Shown: positions 36,789 through 44,849, counted from the first letter of the stretch. The stretch: 64,000 bases of DNA from Bacillus sp. M6-12 (GCF_002860285.1 NZ_PGVF01000006.1:1-64000); one strand, 5' to 3'. A program made the numbers and translations. Notes: a model not told the origin generated them from the letters alone.

Positions 36789-37226
36789 ATGGGCAAATCT
36801 TATGCAGCCAAAAAAACAAAAAATGAAGAGCGATATCTCATTGTACACGAGGCGGTTTCCACAAACAGCGGTTCAGCATTTATTCCTGCTACATTCTTTG
36901 ATGCCCTTCAGCAGGTTAGACCTCAATCCGCCAAGAGCCTTAGTGCAGAACAATACCGCTTATACCCCATGAAAGATATATCCACAATCAGCATTCATCA
37001 CCCTGGAATGAATAACATACAGATAAAATTTGAAACTGTAGCAGACAAAATCCTCATATCCGAGGAAAAAACAGAATATAGCCATGACAACCCATCAAAT
37101 CTGTACCGTGCTCTCGAATATATCATGATAAAACACAATGGGGTATTATCCTTTTTCAGTCATCCTCCTGCCGCATCCAGAGTAACAGCCATAGCAAAAA
37201 GACCGCTTAGGGAAAGCGGCCTCTAG
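36789..37226 (+). CDS. Hypothetical protein, 145 aa
   Basis: I do not recognise this protein confidently. It is basic, soluble and without signal peptide, with TTAAGGAGG ideally placed before the ATG. A faint pattern (GKSYAAKK near the start, a beta-rich middle, then NPSNLYRALEYI) recalls ComK-family layout, but too weakly to assign. A stem ACCGCTT/AAGCGGC overlaps its last codons. It is divergent from an XRE regulator. Confidence 0.55.
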   Translation: MGKSYAAKKTKNEERYLIVHEAVSTNSGSAFIPATFFDALQQVRPQSAKSLSAEQYRLYPMKDISTISIHHPGMNNIQIKFETVADKILISEEKTEYSHDNPSNLYRALEYIMIKHNGVLSFFSHPPAASRVTAIAKRPLRESGL

Positions 37227-37339
37227 CTTTTTGAATATGAGAATAACATGTCTCAATACGGGTGGCAGGCAGATGCCATCCATACATTTTCATTCAAGAG
37301 TATAATTCAGTCAAACTTTCAATTTGGCCAAGACACCGC

Positions 37340-40300
37340 TTAATGAAGCGCAACCAAGTCCTTCAGCTCTTCTGTTGAAAGCTCGGTAATCCAGTTTTCA
37401 CTGGAGATGATTTCGTCATTTAGAGATTGTTTTTTATCCAGCATGGCATCAATTTTTTCTTCAAGCGTACCGGTGCAGATTAGCTTATGCACATGGACAA
37501 AGCGCTTTTGGCCGATGCGGTAGGCCCTGTCTGTTGCCTGATTTTCAACTGCTGGATTCCACCAGCGGTCATAGTGGATTACATGGTTGGCAGCGGTCAG
37601 GTTTAATCCGGTGCCGCCAGCTTTGAGCGATAGTATGAAGAATGGGAAGTCTCCGTTCTGGAAGCGTTCGATCAGGTCATCACGCTGCTTTTTTCCCATG
37701 CTGCCGTTTAGGAATGGTGCTTCAATGCCATACCTTGTTTCGAGCAATTCCTTAATCATTTCGCCCATTCCAATATACTGGGTAAAAATCAGGCAGCTTT
37801 CATTTTGGTCATGCACAGCGTCCACAAGCTCGGTCAGCTTCTCAAGCTTTCCGGAGCGTTTAGAAGACGCATTCCTATGCTCTTCTTCTTTTAGGTACAG
37901 AGCCGGATGATTGCACAGCTGCTTCAGCTTATTGAGCATCGTCAAAATCTGGCCTTTCCGTTCAAAGGCAGATAGCTGTTCAAGCTCAGCGAAGGTATCG
38001 CGGATAAGCTGTTCATACAGGGAGGCCTGCTCTGTGGTAAGCGGTACAAATTCCTTCTGTTCCTGCTTATCAGGCAGATTTAAGGCGACTTCTTTATCCT
38101 TTTTTGTCCGGCGCAGCAGGAATGGCTGGATGAGCCGCTGCAGCTCTTTAATTTTCCCTGTCTGCTGCTCACGTTCAATCGTGGCCACATATTTTTCCTG
38201 GAATTGTCCTAGTGTTCCAAGGTATCCCTTATTAATAAAATCAAAAATCGCCCACAATTCGTTTAGCCGGTTTTCCATAGGAGTTCCTGTGAGAGCGATT
38301 TGGTGCCTGCCTTCCAGCTTTCGAACTGCACGGGACTGTTTCGTTCCCGGATTCTTAATATTCTGGGCCTCATCAAGAATAATGCTGTTCCATCGCATGG
38401 AAGAAAGCTCATCAAAATCCATATGGGACAGGCCATAGGAAGTAAGAAGAACGTCGCAGCCAGCCAGACCTGCAGCGAATGCGTCTCCCTTTGGACGGTT
38501 TGACCCATAATGCAAAACTACCTTAAGATTCGGGGCGAACCGCTCAAGCTCCTTTTGCCAGTTTCCCAGCACGGAGGTGGGACAGACAATAAGGGAGGCG
38601 TTTGTTTCGATTTTCGGTTGCTCTCCGGGAAGGCTGGTTTCATCCATTCCGTTTTGAATAACCTCCGCAGTATCCTCGAAATCCTCACTGCTTTCATCCT
38701 CAATGATCGCATGCGAGCTTGGCAGCTTCTGGGAAACCTCATGGCTTTCAAAGCCCGATTCCGAAGTCTCGTTCGCTTTTACATGAAGCAGATAAGCAAT
38801 CATCTGTACCGTTTTGCCTAGACCCATGTCATCTGCTAAACAGGCACCAAAGCCATGCTCGCGCAGGAACAGCAGCCAGCTCATGCCCAGCTTTTGGTAT
38901 GGGCGGAGATCTCCCTGCAAATCAGCAGGAGGTTCCACAAGCGGAATATTTCTCGTCTCGCGCAGGCTGTTGACCAGCCTTTTCAAATCCTGGTTCAGTT
39001 CAAACTGGATCCGCATCATATCCGCGTTTTCTTCATCCTCACCCTCGCCATCCTCAGGAAAGTCGAGAAGCTCCTGCTGAAGCAGTTCGTTCAGGTGAAT
39101 TCCCTTCTGGTTTGCCGTTTTGACCATATCCTGTATCTGCCGGATAAAAGCAGGGTCGAGCTTCACCCACTGGCCGCGAATGTAAATCAGCCGTCTTTTT
39201 TCATTAACAAGCGCCTGGAATTCCTGCTCAGTGAGCTCCTTGCCATTCATGGAAAAACGCCAGTCGAAATCCATTATCGCCTGCAGCCCGACATAGGAAG
39301 GTCCGCGGGAGGACTGGTTTTTTACCTTTGCTTTCACCTTCAGTGATGATTCCTTCAATGTCATCCACCAGGATGGCAGCAGAATCTCGGCGCCAAGGAA
39401 CATCAGCTTTTCGCTGGCATCGGTTAAGAACTCCCAGGCCTCGAATTCAGTCAGCTCCTGTTTTAACGAACCTTTTTCCTCTAGCCATGGAATAATGGAA
39501 AACCAGCGCTTTGTTTCATTTTCAATATCAGGGATGTACTTTTTCCACCCGCGCGGCCATTTGGCAGGTGGGTAGGTTTCAAGAAGCAGATCATCCTTTT
39601 TGGAGCGCAGTGTAATTTCCAGCTTCCACGGTCCTTCTCCATCAAAGGGCTCAGTCAGACGCAGCCCCGCAGTAAACGGCTTTGTATCCTCTTGAAGGCC
39701 GAGCCAATTCTTCCAGCTTTCCTCATTAAAAAAGGCATGTAAATCATTTGCAGAAAGCCGGGTTTCCTTTAAGGCCCGAACTGCCTGCCGCCACCGTTCC
39801 TTGACCGGCGAATGTTTTTCAAGATATATGGAAACAGCATCGTTATACCATTCTTCGACAAATGATTTTACCGTCACCGAATTTTCAGGAGCTGCCGGAC
39901 TGTCCGGAACGACGGATTCATTCCAAAAGGACTCGTCAAATTCCTCTTCCACCTGTTCGGGGAGCCTCCAGCCGATTCGTTCCTGCTCAAGGGAGTGGAA
40001 GTCAGGTACTGGGATGCCGCTCTCGATTGCTTCGGCTAAAACAGGTGCAGCTGAAAGACAAAGGGAAGAGAGATCGCACCAATCCCACTCAATAAACGAA
40101 TTAAACCCTTCCTTTGCAAACAGATTAAGCAGTCCCCAGCCGTCGACAAGGATTACCTCGTTATTCCCGATAGAACCTATTTCCACCTTTGTGCCGAAAT
40201 GGCTGACACTATCCCATGTAAAAAGAAGCCGCTGGATCTGGGATGGATTTAAATATCGATTATCTTCATCTACCGCAGAAAGGGCATATTTCCCATTGCC

Positions 40301-40342
40301 GATTGGTGACGTTTGAATGTGTATTTTCCCTGTGTTAAGCAT
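37340..40342 (-). CDS. ywqA: SNF2-family DEAD/DEAH helicase (YwqA)
   Basis: Large SNF2 ATPase of 1000 residues, the presumed motor that remodels protein-DNA or nucleic-acid complexes. An N-terminal SNF2-associated region of about 450 residues precedes the motor. Motif I is ADDMGLGKT (about residue 500), motif II is DEAQ (about 655), motif III is ALTGTPMENR, and motifs V-VI are LKAGGTGLNLTAANH and QATDRAYRIGQ. Between motifs I and II is an acidic insertion. The start overlaps the end of the SWIM gene by 8 nt, so the two are co-translated. Function in Bacillus is uncharacterised. Confidence 0.92.
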   Translation of the reverse strand: MLNTGKIHIQTSPIGNGKYALSAVDEDNRYLNPSQIQRLLFTWDSVSHFGTKVEIGSIGNNEVILVDGWGLLNLFAKEGFNSFIEWDWCDLSSLCLSAAPVLAEAIESGIPVPDFHSLEQERIGWRLPEQVEEEFDESFWNESVVPDSPAAPENSVTVKSFVEEWYNDAVSIYLEKHSPVKERWRQAVRALKETRLSANDLHAFFNEESWKNWLGLQEDTKPFTAGLRLTEPFDGEGPWKLEITLRSKKDDLLLETYPPAKWPRGWKKYIPDIENETKRWFSIIPWLEEKGSLKQELTEFEAWEFLTDASEKLMFLGAEILLPSWWMTLKESSLKVKAKVKNQSSRGPSYVGLQAIMDFDWRFSMNGKELTEQEFQALVNEKRRLIYIRGQWVKLDPAFIRQIQDMVKTANQKGIHLNELLQQELLDFPEDGEGEDEENADMMRIQFELNQDLKRLVNSLRETRNIPLVEPPADLQGDLRPYQKLGMSWLLFLREHGFGACLADDMGLGKTVQMIAYLLHVKANETSESGFESHEVSQKLPSSHAIIEDESSEDFEDTAEVIQNGMDETSLPGEQPKIETNASLIVCPTSVLGNWQKELERFAPNLKVVLHYGSNRPKGDAFAAGLAGCDVLLTSYGLSHMDFDELSSMRWNSIILDEAQNIKNPGTKQSRAVRKLEGRHQIALTGTPMENRLNELWAIFDFINKGYLGTLGQFQEKYVATIEREQQTGKIKELQRLIQPFLLRRTKKDKEVALNLPDKQEQKEFVPLTTEQASLYEQLIRDTFAELEQLSAFERKGQILTMLNKLKQLCNHPALYLKEEEHRNASSKRSGKLEKLTELVDAVHDQNESCLIFTQYIGMGEMIKELLETRYGIEAPFLNGSMGKKQRDDLIERFQNGDFPFFILSLKAGGTGLNLTAANHVIHYDRWWNPAVENQATDRAYRIGQKRFVHVHKLICTGTLEEKIDAMLDKKQSLNDEIISSENWITELSTEELKDLVALH

Positions 40343-41936
40343 GAATCAGCTTACCCCTTTGCAATTCTTCTTGGAATGCGCGCAGCCTTTTTGTTGATTC
40401 GGCAAGGTCGCCGACATAATCAGTAAAAAACTCTTCCTGTTTAAGCTTTTTATACACCGTCCGCATTTTTTTCAAATACCGGACCGCCTGTCTATAGGCT
40501 GAGCGGTTCTTTAAGCCGATTTGCTGCTCAACAGCATGGAAATACAGCGGAAGTACCAGTTCGGGATTCGCTGCCGTAATCACTTTTACAGCTTCTGTAC
40601 CGATTGAATCCAGGCTAATGCCGGCATACACATGGAGATCAACCCACTTTTTATATTGCTCTTCTTCAAAAAGGTATGTCGCATAGCTCCAATAGCTGTA
40701 GGGAAGGGCCTCCCGGTAAAATTTCTCCAGCAGGTCGTTACGGTTATTTTTCAGGCAAAAGGCATTGACCGGGCCGGAAAAAGTCCGTACAAAATCGGTG
40801 CATTCATAATAATTCCCAAGCTGCTGCAAAAATGGCCGGATATGCTGCACCAGAAACTCGATGAATGGAACGGCGCGAACATCGGAGTCCGTTTCAAGCT
40901 TGATCCAGTAAAATAGGTATGGACAGGCCTCAGCCCCCAGTTCCTGCAGCATTCTGGGCAGTTCGCTGCTCCGATTATTTAATAATAGTAAATGGATATA
41001 GGCAATCTGTACGGTCAGTGCCTGTGATTCTCTCTCGATAGTGTCTTCCAGGCTTGCCAATTCGTCCTTGCGCCATTTTGGATTTTTTAAAAGAGAACCC
41101 CAGATGGCCCTGTACAGATCCGTACTTTCATATTCCAGTATAGAACTGACACTCAATAAGCGATGGGTGTCTCCCTTAATGCCTTCGAAAAAATCATCAA
41201 AGGCAAAGGGGCGCGCCTGTCTGCTTAATTGCTGGATGATACTGTGAAGATCATCGGTGAGATCAGTGATAAGAGAATGAAAATAGCGGAAAGCAGCAGG
41301 GCTTTTACGGGATTCTTCTAATAAATCAGCTAATAGAAGAAAAGTACGGAAGCTGGTAATAAAGTCGTACAATACCTTCCATTCCCGTTCAATCGGCGCC
41401 TCTGCCCTGAGCCGCTGTGTGTAAGTCCGCCATTTTTCCGGCAGCGCATAGGATGGAAGCTCTTTATTGGCTGTTATATTTTCCGTAAAGGTCTCATCAA
41501 TAAACTGGATCCAGGCTTTATAGCTTTTAACTAAAGGCTGCTTTTTCGTCCGGTTCAGTAGATCGCGTGCCCGCTGAAGCTGCAATGGGTTTCGGTTTGT
41601 TTGCCCTTGCTGCTGTTCCTTCCAATTCTGCACCCATTCACTAACGCTCCCAACTGCCGCATAGGCAGAAAAGAAAACAGCCAGCTTATGGCGGCAAAAA
41701 CTGATGCGATTGCATGTACAGCTGCTATTTAACGGGAATGTTAAATCCAGTTCCACCTTAACAGGGGTAACATCCTGTACAGTAGCTCTTACAAAATCTG
41801 GAGTTTCCGTCTTCTCATATACCAGCTCCTGCCGGTAAAGCATTACCCCGCGCTGGACGGCAGCCACCTGCTCTCCGGCTTTCGGATTCAGCTCTTTTGC
41901 AAGCTGCTCACCAAAAAACGTCAACTCACTAATCAC
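40335..41936 (-). CDS. ywqB: SWIM zinc-finger domain protein (YwqB)
   Basis: A protein of 533 residues with an N-terminal SWIM zinc finger, CTCNRISFCRH (CxCx5CxH), near residues 70-82, and a long helical remainder. Upstream ATGs at 41969 and 41942 lack room for the AGGGAGGT, so the GTG at 41936 (7-nt spacing) is preferred. It is the first gene of a two-gene unit with the SNF2 helicase; this pairing is conserved in Bacillus as ywqB-ywqA. The SWIM finger may supply DNA or protein targeting to the helicase (inference). Confidence 0.85.
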   Translation of the reverse strand: MISELTFFGEQLAKELNPKAGEQVAAVQRGVMLYRQELVYEKTETPDFVRATVQDVTPVKVELDLTFPLNSSCTCNRISFCRHKLAVFFSAYAAVGSVSEWVQNWKEQQQGQTNRNPLQLQRARDLLNRTKKQPLVKSYKAWIQFIDETFTENITANKELPSYALPEKWRTYTQRLRAEAPIEREWKVLYDFITSFRTFLLLADLLEESRKSPAAFRYFHSLITDLTDDLHSIIQQLSRQARPFAFDDFFEGIKGDTHRLLSVSSILEYESTDLYRAIWGSLLKNPKWRKDELASLEDTIERESQALTVQIAYIHLLLLNNRSSELPRMLQELGAEACPYLFYWIKLETDSDVRAVPFIEFLVQHIRPFLQQLGNYYECTDFVRTFSGPVNAFCLKNNRNDLLEKFYREALPYSYWSYATYLFEEEQYKKWVDLHVYAGISLDSIGTEAVKVITAANPELVLPLYFHAVEQQIGLKNRSAYRQAVRYLKKMRTVYKKLKQEEFFTDYVGDLAESTKRLRAFQEELQRGKLIHA

Positions 41937-42152
41937 ATTCATACCTCCCTGGCGGATGACCGCGCTCAAAGCATTTTTATATATTCAAAGGCAGAAATAT
42001 CCCTGCCAATAACGAAAAAGTTGTGCCTTTGGGATGATGGCCAGTAGACACATCTCACTCCCGTTAGGCTATCTTATCATTATACCGCATTTTAAGGGGT
42101 AAATTGAATGGGCTGCTGCGTTTTGTTTTAGGAGGGGAAATAACCCGGATAA

Positions 42153-42190
42153 GTTAACAGGCCATACTATGGACAGTAAGGCCTGTTAAC
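42153..42190 (-). repeat. Perfect 11-bp inverted repeat at the regulator gene's 3' end
   Basis: GTTAACAGGCC and GGCCTGTTAAC, separated by 16 nt, overlap the stop of the PlcR-like gene. It may act as its terminator, but there is no strong T run on the minus strand. Confidence 0.55.
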
Positions 42191-43082
42191 TGGATATCTT
42201 ATTTTCCGTGCTCCATTCCTTTAGCTTTTTTTTAATGAAAGGAATGAACCGGTCATCGCCCTGAAGCTCGAACACTTGAAGTGATTTGGTCAAATATACG
42301 GTCGCGGATGCATAATCTCTTTTTAATTCGTAATTATAGCCTATATGATAGTGAAGCTCACCAAGAGAGAACAGTAGATCCTGTTCAATGCACCACTTAA
42401 TAGCCTCATTGCAGTAGGAGATCGATTCATCATATTGGTTAAGTCTTGTCAGCAATCGGGAAAAATTATAAATTAACCGCAGCTTTATTGTGTTGTCAGT
42501 CAAATAAGGGAAATTCTCCAGATAATTCAAAGCACTTTTATAAGTAGAGTAGGCTTCATTGTAAAGCTTCTCTTCCACATAAAATACCGCTTTGCTGACC
42601 ATTATATCGAGTTCTCTCTCGGAATAAACTTTTTCAGATGACTTCGTTAGTGCGATGGCTTGTTCAATAAGGTCAAGGGCTCTTATCAAATCCTTATTTT
42701 TAAAATATTCGTATATACCTTTATGCCAGAGCAATAATTGAGAGTTTTTCTTATTTTGTGTAAAAAGCGGATTTTTCTCTTCCGACTTAATAATTTGCCT
42801 GATAGTATCAAAGTCCATTTTGTGCCTTGCTATTTTAAGCTGATTTTCTACCTCTTGAATATAATCCAATCTTGGTGTCATACCTATATCAAAAAAGTAG
42901 TTCACGTCTACACCGAGCCGCTGGGAAATAAGATAAAGTGTGGTAGCCAAGGGAAAGACATCCCCTTTTTCAATTTTGCTGATCTGTGCCTGGGTACAGA
43001 TTCCCTCAGCGAGCTCTCCCTGTGAAAGTCTCATCTGTTTCCGGAGCTCTTTTATCTTTTGTCCTATTAATGAAAAATCCAT
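42186..43082 (-). CDS. PlcR-like RNPP-family transcriptional regulator
   Basis: Peptide-responsive regulator candidate of 298 residues. The XRE helix-turn-helix occupies residues 6-62 (IKELRKQMRLSQGELAEGI, then QISKIEKGDVFPLATTLY), followed by about 220 residues of paired helices spaced like tetratricopeptide repeats. Length, order and helical repeat pattern match PlcR, NprR and related proteins that bind re-imported signal peptides in the TPR groove. It is divergent from a 42-codon secreted peptide gene 197 nt away. GAAGGGGACA precedes its ATG, and palindromic box A lies immediately before that RBS. AimR (phage) and Rgg types are less likely: there is no phage context, and the peptide is PapR-like. 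Confidence 0.8.
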   Translation of the reverse strand: MDFSLIGQKIKELRKQMRLSQGELAEGICTQAQISKIEKGDVFPLATTLYLISQRLGVDVNYFFDIGMTPRLDYIQEVENQLKIARHKMDFDTIRQIIKSEEKNPLFTQNKKNSQLLLWHKGIYEYFKNKDLIRALDLIEQAIALTKSSEKVYSERELDIMVSKAVFYVEEKLYNEAYSTYKSALNYLENFPYLTDNTIKLRLIYNFSRLLTRLNQYDESISYCNEAIKWCIEQDLLFSLGELHYHIGYNYELKRDYASATVYLTKSLQVFELQGDDRFIPFIKKKLKEWSTENKISS

Positions 43083-43100
43083 AGGCTTGTCCCCTTCATA

Positions 43101-43118
43101 ATATTCCTAAAGTTATAT
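43101..43118. promoter_or_regulatory. Palindromic box A in the regulator/peptide intergenic region
   Basis: ATATTCCTAAAGTTATAT fits ATATNNCTNNAGNNATAT with both arms perfect. It lies directly upstream of the regulator RBS and 162 nt before the peptide start, so binding could repress the regulator and/or activate the peptide gene. Its form parallels the 16-bp PlcR box. Confidence 0.65.
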
Positions 43119-43215
43119 TTTTCTAATAAATGCAGCGAAATATAAAAAAAACATGTCATTTTGTATATAAAAACGGTTATGAACGGATAAATGCTAATTT
43201 ATTATATATGGTTAA

Positions 43216-43233
43216 ATATAACTATAGAATTTA
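43216..43233. promoter_or_regulatory. Degenerate palindromic box B upstream of the peptide gene
   Basis: ATATAACTATAGAATTTA keeps the left arm and the CTATAG core of the box; the right arm is TTTA instead of ATAT. It is 46 nt before the peptide start codon. Confidence 0.45.
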
Positions 43234-43279
43234 TTTCTATTAAATCAACATTTCTTTAATAAAAAAGGAGGAATTTCCT

Positions 43280-43408
43280 ATGAAAAAGAAGTTAGTTGGT
43301 GTATTATTTGCTCTTGTTTTGGTAGCAGGTTTTGTAGCGGTCGGTTCAAGTACGGTAAGTGCAGCCGAATTACCGCCAATGCTCACAGAACTTCCGCCAA
43401 TGCTGTAA
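43280..43408 (+). CDS. PapR-like signal peptide precursor with tandem heptapeptides
   Basis: A 42-residue precursor. The Sec signal peptide (MKKKLVGVLFALVLVAG... ending near VSAA) is followed by only 13-14 residues, AELPPMLTELPPML, to the stop. These are two copies of the heptapeptide [A/T]ELPPML, comparable with the mature PapR heptapeptides of B. cereus (for example ADLPFEF). At DNA level the copies differ at Leu codons (TTA/CTT, CTC/CTG) without changing Leu, which suggests selection on the peptide. AAGGAGGA is 7 nt before the ATG and a terminator follows. It is transcribed away from the PlcR-like gene, whereas papR lies downstream of plcR in B. cereus. Confidence 0.82.
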   Translation: MKKKLVGVLFALVLVAGFVAVGSSTVSAAELPPMLTELPPML

Positions 43409-43437
43409 GTAAAATTCTATCTTTCTATACCCATTTC

Positions 43438-43463
43438 ACACCTCTTTTATAGGGGTGTTTTTT
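43438..43463 (+). terminator. Intrinsic terminator of the signal-peptide gene
   Basis: ACACCTC pairs with GGGGTGT (one G-T pair), followed by six T. It makes the peptide gene a monocistronic unit. Confidence 0.88.
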
Positions 43464-43467
43464 CTTT

Positions 43468-43598
43468 GGAAAAGAGGCGGAGCTAATTGTTTGAGGTAAA
43501 AAAATCAATTAATCTCGCAGGAAGTTGTATGGTTTAGCTTCGCTCACACCGCCTTTATTGTGTTTGCATCTGTAACTATTAATGTTTATTTCCATGCA
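43468..43598. repeat. Dispersed intergenic repeat, copy b
   Basis: It shares with 15187-15311 the blocks GGAAAAGAGGC, GCTTCGCTCACACCGCC plus TTATTGTG, and TTATTTCCATGCA, in the same order and orientation. It directly follows the peptide gene's terminator, as copy a follows the spoIID terminator. Confidence 0.65.
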
Positions 43599-43632
43599 GA
43601 GGCTGGGAGTTAAGACTCTTGAAAGTTTTCTT

Positions 43633-43725
43633 AGAAAAGGGGCGGACCAGCGCCGATTATTAAGGAAACTATTTATTTTAACATGAATATGAACTTAGGA
43701 CGTCCGATCGTTTAGCTTCGTTAAC
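43633..43725. repeat. Dispersed intergenic repeat, degenerate copy c
   Basis: AGAAAAGGGGCGGA and, 64 nt later, TTTAGCTTCGTTAACA recall the first two blocks of copies a and b. The third block is missing. Confidence 0.4.
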
Positions 43726-43812
43726 AGTGACTTCAATTTTAGGATTTGATTTTTACACAAATTGGGTGGGGAATATAAACTTATAATCAAATTCGATAAT
43801 ATTCTTGTAGGC

Positions 43813-43830
43813 ATATTCCTAAAGTTATAT
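43813..43830. promoter_or_regulatory. Palindromic box C upstream of a small unknown gene
   Basis: ATATTCCTAAAGTTATAT is identical to box A. It lies about 130 nt before the TTG start at 43962. The 85 bp beginning here align with those beginning at box D, including GGGGAAAA and GAAAAATGAG at matching distances. Confidence 0.65.
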
Positions 43831-43961
43831 TTTTTCATATAAGCAACAGATTTAATGGGGAAAACGGCGATATTCGAAGTTTTTAACGAAAAATGAGGTA
43901 ATTCACCTTTTCCTATATTTTGGTATTATTTATATAAAATAATAGGAAAGAGGTGCATCTG

Positions 43962-44243
43962 TTGGTCGATATTTCTATGAAAGTCCATCCCTCCTTTTTT
44001 GATGAAGAATGTACCATTGTCTTTTCCTTTTATTTTGACCGGGAAGCCCGAAAGATTGGTGAAGCGGTCATATACACCTATGAAGAGAAGCTGAGGGAGA
44101 CCCGGGAGGAAGGAACGAACGGAAACCGGGAAAAAGTAGCCTACCTGAAGGAATTCTCCATCGTTGAAGAATTTGAAAAAGAATCCATGAAACGGATCGA
44201 GCACTTCCTCAGCGCAATAGGCATTAAAAAATGTATAATGTAA
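43962..44243 (+). CDS. Hypothetical protein, 93 aa, possible target of the peptide circuit
   Basis: I do not recognise this small protein. A GTG at 43953 overlaps the AAAGAGGTG, so the TTG at 43962 is chosen. The sequence is charged, with alternating strands and helices; the C-terminal KRIEHFLSAIGIKKCIM loosely recalls the end of a GNAT acetyltransferase, but no acyl-CoA loop is present. Box C lies upstream. The following 44244-44450 is AT-rich without clear features. Confidence 0.6.
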   Translation: MVDISMKVHPSFFDEECTIVFSFYFDREARKIGEAVIYTYEEKLRETREEGTNGNREKVAYLKEFSIVEEFEKESMKRIEHFLSAIGIKKCIM

Positions 44244-44450
44244 TTTTCATACTTGATAAATCCATACAGAAGACAGGCGCTCCATTGCCTATCTATTTGC
44301 AATTAGGAGATTAATTTTGTTATTTAATAAAAAATGTTTATATGCTGAAAAACCCGGGTATTAGTATAAAAGTTAATAAGGACAGTATGTTTTGGAAAAG
44401 AATTTTCCATCTCTGAATCACATAATGTACTGCAAAGGAGCGACAGCAGC

Positions 44451-44597
44451 TTGAGACTAGAGACATTAAAACTAAATCGGGTACAGCAGCAGGAACAAGT
44501 AAAAAAACCACAAACGGAAGACAGAAGCACAGAAGCGACTCCGAGACAAAAATATAACGAGATCCTGAATAAACTTAAAAAAGCAAACCTGCGTTAA
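44451..44597 (+). CDS. Small hypothetical protein, 48 aa
   Basis: TTG start 10 nt after AAAGGAG (44434-44440), 48 codons to TAA, then a terminator. The product is highly charged and Gln/Lys-rich (LKLNRVQQQEQVKKPQ, then NEILNKLKKANLR), with no signal peptide or membrane segment, and is probably helical at both ends. The combination of RBS, intact frame and terminator supports a real small gene. Function is unknown. Confidence 0.6.
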   Translation: MRLETLKLNRVQQQEQVKKPQTEDRSTEATPRQKYNEILNKLKKANLR

Positions 44598-44601
44598 AAA
44601 C

Positions 44602-44636
44602 ACCTGCGGAAACGATTTGAAGTCCGTGGGTTTTTT
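44602..44636 (+). terminator. Intrinsic terminator of the 48-aa gene
   Basis: ACCTGCGGA pairs with TCCGTGGGT (two G-T pairs), followed by TTTTTT. Confidence 0.8.
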
Positions 44637-44700
44637 GTTTGATGTAAAAAGGATGAAGCTTATTCCTATTAGCTGCTTTTCTGGAGGAAATTCCCATAAA

Positions 44701-44718
44701 ATATTCCTACAGTTATAT
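44701..44718. promoter_or_regulatory. Palindromic box D upstream of the CorA-like gene leader
   Basis: ATATTCCTACAGTTATAT fits ATATNNCTNNAGNNATAT perfectly and differs from box A by one core base. It precedes the structured leader of the gene at 45136. Confidence 0.62.
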
Positions 44719-44849
44719 TTTTATAGAAGTGTATTAGGTTTTGTGGGAAAAATCACTGAATTTGCCTGATTTTAATGAAAAATGAGCGATTTTGAGGTTT
44801 TGGTCAGAACAGAAAAAATGATTTAATATGGGTAACAGCTTAATGTTTT

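Noticed and set aside
42186..43408. AimR-AimP arbitrium phage communication
   Set aside because: No phage genes nearby. The peptide gene is divergent rather than downstream, and the tail lacks the short Gly/Ala-ending hexapeptide form of AimP.
43660..43812. Minus-strand gene downstream of box C in the same orientation as the regulator
   Set aside because: The only frame (about 39 codons) lacks a ribosome binding site and overlaps the dispersed repeat.
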